5,054 bases of DNA from Anaerolineales bacterium (lineage in GTDB: Bacteria > Chloroflexota > Anaerolineae > Anaerolineales > Villigracilaceae), in contig JAEURF010000131.1 in the NCBI GenBank assembly GCA_016789205.1, positions 1-5,054 on the forward strand, given 5' to 3'. The notes below the pieces were generated by a model. The model made no database searches, had not been told where the DNA came from, and worked only from the letters and a program-made list of their open reading frames with translations. Of this stretch, positions 1 through 5,054 are shown one piece after another. The first letter of the stretch is position 1. Every line of letters starts with the position of its first letter. Both the position numbers and the translations under genes were made by a program.

Positions 1-79
1 TGACATTAAGCAGAATTAAGATTTCTTAAAAGATGGTCCAGGCTATTCTTCCAAAGATATTGACGAAGTTATGTCAACT
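1..79. other. Left-edge stretch without a supported gene
   Basis: All three plus-strand frames meet a stop by base 29 (stops at 1-3, 17-19 and 27-29), so any plus-strand gene entering from the left ends here. The terminator that follows at 80-111 has its better T run in the plus direction, which agrees with a gene ending just upstream. After the stop at 17-19 the same frame stays open to a TAG at 95-97 and reads like a short hydrophilic peptide, but it has no start codon with a ribosome-binding site. I cannot assign a product. Confidence 0.4.
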
Positions 80-111
80 AAAAATCGCCCGCAATAGCGG
101 GCGATTTTTTT
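80..111. terminator. Bidirectional intrinsic terminator
   Basis: A perfect 13-bp stem (80-92 paired with 97-109) with a GC-rich core (cgcccgc/gcgggcg) closes on a 4-base AATA loop. The plus strand shows a run of seven T at 105-111. The minus strand shows a run of five T at 84-80, partly in the stem. It lies between the end of the minus-strand SEDS-PBP gene and whatever ends on the plus strand to the left. The TAA stop of the minus-strand gene (112-110) touches the base of the hairpin, so its transcript would end almost directly after the stop codon. Confidence 0.9.
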
Positions 112-2521
112 ATTGGCTCATCAAATTATTCCCAATAAACTCAGCCAGCGGGATATTATTTTCTTCAAGCACAATTACCAACGCCAACGGCACACCTTGC
201 CAATCGGGCAAAGTTCCCGCAATCAACCATGTCACGATAGTATCATCCAAACTTGCTTGACTCACATGACTCCAATATGGATTCGCATTTTTGACAAAAG
301 ACAAAACCGCCTCATTCGACTTTTCTGCCTGTATCACCTGCGCCGGCTGACTCAACGCCGGAAACACCACCCAGCCTTGCTCAAGTGTGTTGACCGCAGT
401 TGCAATTCTGGGTGCGGGGAGAATACCGTCATGGCTTAAGGCTGAGGCTCCAAGCACAATTTGCAACGGACTGGCACGTAATTTTTCAACTTGTGTGTTG
501 TTGGTTTGGTCAAACGTCACAGGCATATTAATCTGTGGTGCTTGATATAGCCCCAACGATTCAAAAAATGTTTGCAAACCAACGTCTGTAGGTTGAGTTT
601 CTCCAAATTTTGCTTGCACCAATGGATACATCACATTGCCAATTGGATATAGTCCTTGTGTAGCACGATTTAATAACGGTGCATTCGGATTTTGCGAAAG
701 TGTTTGACCTTCCTCAGTTAATTGGTTTGGATTGTAAGTGGGGTGCGAAGCCATCACCAAAATTTCACCAGTTTCTGCATTCATCAAAATAATAGCACCA
801 CGGCGTGCGCCTAACAGTTGGTCAGCTTTCGATTGTAAAGTTAAATCAATACTCAAGCGCACATCCAAACCGGATGGGGGTGTACCATAAAGCAATTGGT
901 CCCACAAAATTAGACTTGACGGATTGCCTTGTAAACCGCGTAAGTATTCGTCGAGGCTGGCTTCTAACCCAGCCTGCCCGTAGACAGGATGCGTGTAGCC
1001 AGTTATAGGAGCAAGGTCTGTATAAATATATTTGCGAACAAAAATGTTTGCTTGTCTTTCGGTGATGTTAATGGGTTGATTGTTTTTATCTACAATTTCG
1101 CCGCGCGGGACGTATCTATCTGCAATGGCACGGCGCGGGTTATCTGTGCGCGTGAGTAAATCCGGTCCGCGCGCAATTGCCCAGTAGGCTGTCACTAAGG
1201 CGCAAGCGGCGAGACCTAAAGCAAGTGTTCCGGCTAACAAGTTATATGGTTGTGGGTTTTCTAAAACAGCAGGTTCTTCATCTTCTGTGTTGCTAATTTT
1301 CATTAATAAAAATAAAGCAATGAAAGATGTTAATAGAGATGAACCGCCATAAGACACAAACGGTAAGGTTACTCCTGTCAATGGCAGTAACCGAATGTTG
1401 CCACCCATAATTAACAAACTTTGAATGCCGAGATATGCCACAACTCCAGCCGCAAGATAACGGCGGAATCTATCCGGCGCACGCAAGGCGATAATAATGC
1501 CGCGCGCAAGAATCAGCCAAATGATTGCAATCAAGCCTAACGTCCCGATGAGACCCGTTTCTTCCGCAATAGCAGAGTAGATAAAATCAGAAATCGAAAC
1601 GGGGACGAGAAGCGGGCTTCCAATTCCAAGTCCTCTTCCAATAGTGCCACCATTTGCAACTGCCAACAGAGATTGAATGATTTGATAGGAATCCCCGGTC
1701 GGGTCATTCCACGGGTCTAGCCAGCCAATCACGCGGATGCGGATAATGTCAATTAGAAAATATCCAATTAACAGCGTTAACGCCAAAGATACGATTGAGC
1801 CGATTAAGATTCTGCGCTTGCCGGTGGCGATATAAATAAAAATTGTAAAAATCAAAATAAAAATGGAGGCTGTGCCTAAATCTCTTTGGACGAGTAATAG
1901 TAAAAGTGCCATACCAGTAACGAGTAGGGTTGGCACAAGTAATGGAAAAGAAAATAATTGAATGCTGGCACGGTCTGCTAAATAAGCCGAAAGATAAATG
2001 ACCAGTAAAATTTTTAGTGGCTCAGATGGTTGCAGATAGACGCCATAAAATCCAAGCCATAAACGCGGACCAAAGCCCATTGGATTGGTACCAAAAATTA
2101 AAGTCAGCGCGGTGATAATCAACCCGCCACTTAAGAAGACATATTTATATTTTCTGAGGAAAGTTAAGTTTGTAAAAATACGTAAAGCGATTATGAAAAC
2201 GAAAATGCTAATGCTGACCCAAGTTAATTGACGAAGCCCGAAGGTTTCATCTAAACGCCAAATGGTGAGTAAGCCCCAACCACTCAGCAATGCCGCCGCA
2301 GGGAAGATATATGGGTCTGCTTCAGGTGCATATTTGATGATGGCACGATGCGCAAGCATCACTAGCCCAACCCAGATGATAAATCCGCCCCAATGTAAGA
2401 GCCTGTAATCAACATCCCAAGTACGTTCACGTACAGCAGGGGATAAGGTCAGGATGACGGCTTGCATAAAAAGAAATATCCCCGCATATTGCAGTAAGCG
2501 GCTTTGGGTGTGACGATTCAT
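110..2521 (-). CDS. FtsW/RodA (SEDS) glycosyltransferase fused to a degenerate PBP transpeptidase domain
   Basis: This is an 803-residue membrane protein. Residues 1-410 are a SEDS peptidoglycan polymerase, which joins lipid II into glycan strands. There are about 12 hydrophobic segments, the first two being an N-terminal extension. Visible family motifs are QPSEPLK (164-170), QRDLGTA (212-218), WLDPWNDPTGDSYQ (267-280, whose Asp273 I place at the essential SEDS aspartate), and LPLTGVTLPFVSYGGSS (379-395). A further helix at about 427-448 leads into a class B PBP-like domain with PRGEIVDKNNQPI (472-484), YGQAGLEASLDEYLRG (514-529), the LSIDLTLQ strand (556-563) and NRATQGLYPIG (618-628). The catalytic SxxK is replaced by Asn629...Tyr632, and SxN and KTG are absent, so transpeptidation is not expected. 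A TAA immediately precedes GGC-ATG in frame, which fixes ATG at 2521 as the most upstream start. The AAGG one base before it is too close to be a normal ribosome-binding site. FtsW versus RodA identity is undecided. It is divergent from the kinase gene. Confidence 0.93.
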   Translation of the reverse strand: MNRHTQSRLLQYAGIFLFMQAVILTLSPAVRERTWDVDYRLLHWGGFIIWVGLVMLAHRAIIKYAPEADPYIFPAAALLSGWGLLTIWRLDETFGLRQLTWVSISIFVFIIALRIFTNLTFLRKYKYVFLSGGLIITALTLIFGTNPMGFGPRLWLGFYGVYLQPSEPLKILLVIYLSAYLADRASIQLFSFPLLVPTLLVTGMALLLLLVQRDLGTASIFILIFTIFIYIATGKRRILIGSIVSLALTLLIGYFLIDIIRIRVIGWLDPWNDPTGDSYQIIQSLLAVANGGTIGRGLGIGSPLLVPVSISDFIYSAIAEETGLIGTLGLIAIIWLILARGIIIALRAPDRFRRYLAAGVVAYLGIQSLLIMGGNIRLLPLTGVTLPFVSYGGSSLLTSFIALFLLMKISNTEDEEPAVLENPQPYNLLAGTLALGLAACALVTAYWAIARGPDLLTRTDNPRRAIADRYVPRGEIVDKNNQPINITERQANIFVRKYIYTDLAPITGYTHPVYGQAGLEASLDEYLRGLQGNPSSLILWDQLLYGTPPSGLDVRLSIDLTLQSKADQLLGARRGAIILMNAETGEILVMASHPTYNPNQLTEEGQTLSQNPNAPLLNRATQGLYPIGNVMYPLVQAKFGETQPTDVGLQTFFESLGLYQAPQINMPVTFDQTNNTQVEKLRASPLQIVLGASALSHDGILPAPRIATAVNTLEQGWVVFPALSQPAQVIQAEKSNEAVLSFVKNANPYWSHVSQASLDDTIVTWLIAGTLPDWQGVPLALVIVLEENNIPLAEFIGNNLMSQ

Positions 2522-2557
2522 GCCTTAATGGTACTTGATTTTTATGAAAGAGAGTTT

Positions 2558-2585
2558 AGTAGGATTTCACCACAACATTCCTACT
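2558..2585. repeat. Inverted repeat in the SEDS-PBP leader
   Basis: AGTAGGA (2558-2564) is matched by TCCTACT (2579-2585), a perfect 7-bp dyad with a 14-base spacer, centred about 50 bases upstream of the SEDS-PBP start. It could be an operator for a dimeric regulator or a weak leader hairpin. Neither arm is followed by a T run, so a terminator is unlikely. Seven-base dyads do occur by chance. Confidence 0.35.
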
Positions 2586-2669
2586 TGCGTAATAATGCTC
2601 TCAACGAAATCCAAAATGACACCAGTTTCATGTTGATTTTTATTTTGTTAGCAAGTTGAATAAAGATGA

Positions 2670-2698
2670 TTTAAATTTTTTGTCTTCCAAAATTGCAA
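2670..2698 (-). promoter_or_regulatory. Weak candidate promoter for the SEDS-PBP gene
   Basis: On the minus strand TTGCAA (2698-2693) and TTTAAA (2675-2670) are separated by 17 bases, each matching the sigma-70 consensus at four of six positions. Transcription would start near 2663 and give a leader of about 140 bases that includes the inverted repeat. In AT-rich DNA such matches are common, so this is only a candidate. Confidence 0.22.
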
Positions 2699-2731
2699 TA
2701 AAATTGAGAATATCAAATACCTGCTCTCGGC

Positions 2732-2737
2732 TATAAT
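2732..2737 (+). promoter_or_regulatory. -10 box of the kinase-tpiA promoter
   Basis: A perfect TATAAT lies 26 bases before the kinase ATG. Its expected start site near 2743 leaves a short leader of about 20 bases containing the ribosome-binding site. No good -35 hexamer is found at 16-18 bases spacing (the best nearby, TTGAGA at 2704-2709, is 22 bases away), so the promoter may need an activator or be of another type. A second TATAAA lies at 2740-2745. Confidence 0.5.
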
Positions 2738-2753
2738 TGTATAAATTTGTATC

Positions 2754-2759
2754 GGAGAG
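2754..2759 (+). promoter_or_regulatory. Ribosome-binding site of the kinase gene
   Basis: GGAGAG lies just upstream of the ATG at 2763, with five bases between the GGAG core and the start codon. It supports this start over later in-frame ATGs, the next being inside the ATP-binding loop. Confidence 0.75.
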
Positions 2760-2762
2760 AAA

Positions 2763-4505
2763 ATGTCTTTCAAAGTTGGTGAAACTGTAGGTCCATATCG
2801 CATTATTGAGCAGTTGGGGCAGGGCGGTATGGCGACTGTGTATAAAGCCTATCATGCTTCGTTAGACCGCTATGTAGCAGTCAAAGCGTTGCATCAGGCA
2901 TTTAATGAAGATTCTACATTTACCACGCGTTTTCAACGCGAAGCTCGTGTGGTAGCAAAACTTGAACATCCTAACATTGTGCCCGTTTACGATTATTCAG
3001 AACATGAGAAGCGCCCATATTTAGTAATGAAGTTTATTGAAGGCGATACGCTCAAAGCGCGTTTTCAACGCGGTGTACTTTCGTCCCAAGAGATTGAGCA
3101 AGTGGTAAGTTCTGTCGGTTCGGCGCTTGGATACGCTCATCAACAAGGTGTGTTGCATCGCGATATAAAACCATCTAACGTTTTGCTTTCTACTGAAGGC
3201 ATTATGTATTTAGCAGATTTTGGACTGGCGCGAATGGCGCAAGCAGGAGAATCTACGCTTTCATCTGACTCGATTATGGGCACGCCTCAATACATCTCAC
3301 CTGAACAGGCGATGGGCAAAAAAGATTTAGACTCAGGGACAGATATTTACTCATTCGGTGTCATGTTGTATGAAATGGTTGTCGGTCAAGTTCCATTTAG
3401 TGCGGATACGCCTTTTTCGATTATTCATGACCATATTTATACGCCGTTGCCTTTACCAATGGATATTAATCCAAAAGTACCGGAGCCTGTGCAAAAAGTT
3501 TTGCTCAAGGCGTTGGCAAAAGATAGAGCCGACCGTTATGAAACTGTTGAAGATTTAGTACGCGCTTTCAAAGCCGCATGGACAGAAGCCGGAGTCCCGA
3601 TGCAAGGCACAGCCATTACAATGCGCCCGGCGAGTTTGAAACGCGATACAAAAATTCAAGACAAAGCAACTGCTGAAAGAATAGAAGCAAGTCAACCCGT
3701 AGTTAAGAAGCGTTCATCTTCTTGGGTGTGGATATCTATCTCATTAATGATTATCGTTTGTTTGGGGCTGAGTCTGTTTGCTTATCGTAATGGGCTCGTT
3801 CGCCGATTTTTTGCACAGCCGACAACAGTTGTGATTAATACAACTGTGCCTAACCTACCGCCTGCATCAGTTATGCCGAATGTTCCACCAGAAATTGCGG
3901 CGGCGCAAGAAGCAGTGAATCAAAACCCCGGTGACCCGAACGCGCATTTGGCACTTTCATTAGCACTTTGGGATGATGGGCAAACGATGCCAGCCATTCA
4001 AGCTTTAACACAAGCCGCGAATTTAGCAGGACCTGCCAACCGAGAATTTTTCTTAAATGCCGCGCAAGAATATAAAAAACGTGAAGCCTGGGTGCCAACC
4101 GCCGGAATTTATTTGCGACTTGCACCGATGTATCGTGATGAAGGTGTGCCGAAAGATATTGAAGAAGGTTTGAACGAATCAGTGTATAAGGCTTCTGAAA
4201 ATAAAGATATGCCTTTATTTGTTTTCTTTGACCGCGTGGATGCAATCAGTTTACCACTTGGTTATATTGCGCGCGGACGCTATGCTTTGTATAATGGTGA
4301 CATCAACGAAGCTAAGTTACAACTTACAAATGTAGAAAAAATTAAACCGGATATGTATGAGGTGCCATTACTCAAAGCTGAGATTGAAATGAAAAACGGT
4401 AGTTTGCGAATTGCCAAAGATATTCTCACAGCGCTTTCATCAGATTTAGGCGCCGCCACTTGGATTCGAAATTTTGCAAGCGAACTACTAAAAACCATTC
4501 CATAG
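2763..4505 (+). CDS. PknB-like membrane Ser/Thr protein kinase with extracytoplasmic TPR-like domain
   Basis: This 580-residue protein has a complete Hanks-type kinase domain at about 12-270: GQGGMATV loop (19-26), ATP-binding Lys41 in VAVK, helix C Glu60, HRDIKPSN catalytic loop (132-139, Asp134), DFG (152-154), an activation segment rich in Thr/Ser (Thr165, Ser167, Ser168, Ser170, Thr174) and SPE (179-181). It should be an active kinase. A charged linker (271-317, ending KKR) precedes one membrane helix at about 321-341. The outer part starts with a Thr/Pro-rich linker (354-377) and then shows TPR-like helical repeats at about 391-424, 425-458, 501-531 and 532-564. The typical PknB PASTA repeats are absent. 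The start is set by a ribosome-binding site and by the kinase domain beginning at once. It is divergent from the SEDS-PBP gene, a likely candidate substrate or functional partner by analogy with actinobacterial rodA-pbpA-pknB clusters (inference), and lies 9 bases before tpiA. Confidence 0.95.
   Translation: MSFKVGETVGPYRIIEQLGQGGMATVYKAYHASLDRYVAVKALHQAFNEDSTFTTRFQREARVVAKLEHPNIVPVYDYSEHEKRPYLVMKFIEGDTLKARFQRGVLSSQEIEQVVSSVGSALGYAHQQGVLHRDIKPSNVLLSTEGIMYLADFGLARMAQAGESTLSSDSIMGTPQYISPEQAMGKKDLDSGTDIYSFGVMLYEMVVGQVPFSADTPFSIIHDHIYTPLPLPMDINPKVPEPVQKVLLKALAKDRADRYETVEDLVRAFKAAWTEAGVPMQGTAITMRPASLKRDTKIQDKATAERIEASQPVVKKRSSSWVWISISLMIIVCLGLSLFAYRNGLVRRFFAQPTTVVINTTVPNLPPASVMPNVPPEIAAAQEAVNQNPGDPNAHLALSLALWDDGQTMPAIQALTQAANLAGPANREFFLNAAQEYKKREAWVPTAGIYLRLAPMYRDEGVPKDIEEGLNESVYKASENKDMPLFVFFDRVDAISLPLGYIARGRYALYNGDINEAKLQLTNVEKIKPDMYEVPLLKAEIEMKNGSLRIAKDILTALSSDLGAATWIRNFASELLKTIP
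2926..2940. repeat. Palindromic 15-mer, copy 1
   Basis: CGCGTTTTCAACGCG has 6-bp inverted arms around a 3-base centre. The identical 15-mer recurs at 3058-3072, 132 bases away and in the same reading frame, where both encode R-F-Q-R. It lies inside the kinase domain. Shared codon choice for the same tetrapeptide could explain it. Confidence 0.5.
3058..3072. repeat. Palindromic 15-mer, copy 2
   Basis: This is the second exact copy of CGCGTTTTCAACGCG, again coding R-F-Q-R in the kinase gene. The flanks differ from those of copy 1, so it is not part of a longer duplicated block. Confidence 0.5.
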
Positions 4506-4507
4506 GA
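4504..4507 (+). promoter_or_regulatory. Ribosome-binding site of tpiA
   Basis: AGGA lies seven bases before the ATG at 4515 and overlaps the TAG stop codon of the kinase gene (4503-4505). The placement suggests translational coupling and supports the chosen start. Confidence 0.65.
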
Positions 4508-4514
4508 AACTACA

Positions 4515-5054
4515 ATGCGAAAACCTTTCGTTGCAGGTAATTGGAAGATGAACAAAACGATTGCAGAGACTCGTGAATTAATTTCTGCAATGGCTCCACA
4601 ATTAAATGAAATTAAAGATGTTGAAAAAGTTTTATGTCCGCCATTTGTTTCATTGCAAACCGCTTCTGAACTTTTGAAAAATACAGATATTGGACTCGGC
4701 GCACAAAATATGTTTTGGGAAGAAAAAGGTGCGTTCACAGGTGAAGTTGCGCCGGGCATGATTAAAGAATTATGTAATTATGTAATTCTCGGTCATTCTG
4801 AAAGACGCGCTTATTTTGGCGAAGTTGATGCTTTGGTAAATAAAAAATTACTCGCCGCACAAAAATTTGATTTGACTCCAATCGTGTGTGTGGGTGAGAC
4901 GTTGGAACAATACGAATCAAACTTAACAGGTCAAGTTGTTTCTGAGCAAACCAAACTTGGTCTTGCAGGTCTAAATGCAGACTATGCTTTACGCATTGTC
5001 GTGGCGTATGAACCTGTTTGGGCAATTGGAACAGGCAAAGCGTCCACAGGTGAA
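4515..5054 (+). CDS. tpiA: Triosephosphate isomerase, 5' part (cut by window edge)
   Basis: This is the cytoplasmic glycolytic enzyme that interconverts dihydroxyacetone phosphate and glyceraldehyde 3-phosphate. The first 180 codons are present of about 250 usual for the family, and the frame runs off the right edge without a stop. The TIM-barrel active site is intact: FVAGNWKMN (5-13) with Asn9 and Lys11, GAQNMFWEEKGAFTGE (62-77), the ILGHSERR segment (91-98) with electrophile His94, VCVGE (124-128), and AYEPVWAIGTG (164-174) with catalytic base Glu166 and the mobile loop 6. The protein begins directly with the first barrel strand, as expected. The start has a ribosome-binding site overlapping the kinase stop, and the 9-base gap and lack of a terminator indicate one transcript with the kinase. 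The missing C-terminus should contain the phosphate-binding GG motif, which cannot be checked here. Confidence 0.97.
   Translation, partial: MRKPFVAGNWKMNKTIAETRELISAMAPQLNEIKDVEKVLCPPFVSLQTASELLKNTDIGLGAQNMFWEEKGAFTGEVAPGMIKELCNYVILGHSERRAYFGEVDALVNKKLLAAQKFDLTPIVCVGETLEQYESNLTGQVVSEQTKLGLAGLNADYALRIVVAYEPVWAIGTGKASTGE

Larger units (their letters stand above)
2522..2762. promoter_or_regulatory. Divergent intergenic region between SEDS-PBP and kinase genes
   Basis: These 241 AT-rich bases separate two genes transcribed outward, so both promoters should lie here unless one lies inside a gene. The right half has a clear -10 box and ribosome-binding site for the kinase. The left half has a small inverted repeat and a weak minus-strand promoter candidate. 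I see no RNA gene or convincing small gene. Shared regulation of the two genes from this region is plausible but is inference. Confidence 0.7.

Noticed and set aside
319..324. K-S-N at residues 734-736 of the SEDS-PBP protein as a replacement for KTG
   Set aside because: It lacks the glycine, is not followed by the small residues of KTGTA, and lies about 30 residues before the WFVGFAP-like strand, too far upstream for the usual beta-3 position.
113..439. 108-residue plus-strand frame opposite the C-terminus of the SEDS-PBP gene
   Set aside because: It is a shadow frame beginning in the terminator. The minus-strand reading shows clear family motifs across the whole gene.
110..2521. SEDS-PBP gene as a pseudogene
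   Set aside because: 803 codons are open without frameshift, the SEDS motifs are intact, and the non-catalytic PBP fold motifs are conserved, so only the catalytic chemistry appears lost.
2640..2855. 71-residue minus-strand frame overlapping the kinase start, with a C-terminal part (SREQVFDILNFIAILEDKKF) faintly like small antitoxin-type helices
   Set aside because: It is antisense to the conserved kinase N-terminus for over 90 bases, has no recognisable ribosome-binding site, and AT-rich intergenic DNA easily translates to Phe/Ile/Leu/Lys-rich helices.
3871..4245. 124-residue minus-strand frame inside the kinase gene
   Set aside because: It is the antisense shadow of the TPR-coding region, and its composition (His, Arg, Leu rich) fits no family I know.
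4280..5025. Two long minus-strand frames (159 and 87 residues) opposite the kinase end and tpiA
   Set aside because: They lie opposite highly conserved triosephosphate isomerase sequence and carry no motif of their own.

Overview
The window holds two complete genes, one gene cut by the right edge, a strong terminator and a divergent promoter region. It is moderately AT-rich. The gene content suggests a Chloroflexota bacterium, probably of the Anaerolineae. The reasons are a single-chain SEDS-penicillin-binding-protein fusion, a PknB-like Ser/Thr kinase carrying an extracytoplasmic TPR-type domain, and the pairing of that kinase with cell-wall and glycolysis genes. This placement is inference from family patterns, not from a marker gene.

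Layout: bases 1-79 contain no gene I can support and may include the extreme 3' end of an upstream plus-strand gene. Bases 80-111 form a near-perfect GC-rich hairpin with T runs on both strands, a bidirectional terminator. Bases 110-2521 (minus strand) encode an 803-residue FtsW/RodA (SEDS) glycosyltransferase fused to a class B PBP-like domain. Bases 2522-2762 form a divergent intergenic region with a good -10 box and ribosome-binding site facing right and a small inverted repeat facing left. Bases 2763-4505 (plus strand) encode a 580-residue membrane Ser/Thr protein kinase. Bases 4515-5054 (plus strand) are the first 180 codons of triosephosphate isomerase, only 9 bases after the kinase stop codon.

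The main observation is that the PBP half of the fusion is clearly homologous to transpeptidases but has lost the catalytic machinery. The SxxK nucleophile motif reads N-V-M-Y (Asn629, Tyr632), the segment that should carry SxN is missing, and no KTG motif is present near the C-terminus. The SEDS half keeps its conserved residues and the frame is open throughout. This looks like a polymerase with a built-in pseudo-transpeptidase, not a decaying gene.

Working model (inference): the kinase senses envelope state through its outer TPR-like domain and could phosphorylate the neighbouring wall machinery, as PknB-type kinases do next to rodA/pbpA in Actinobacteria. Co-transcription with tpiA would tie its expression to central carbon metabolism.
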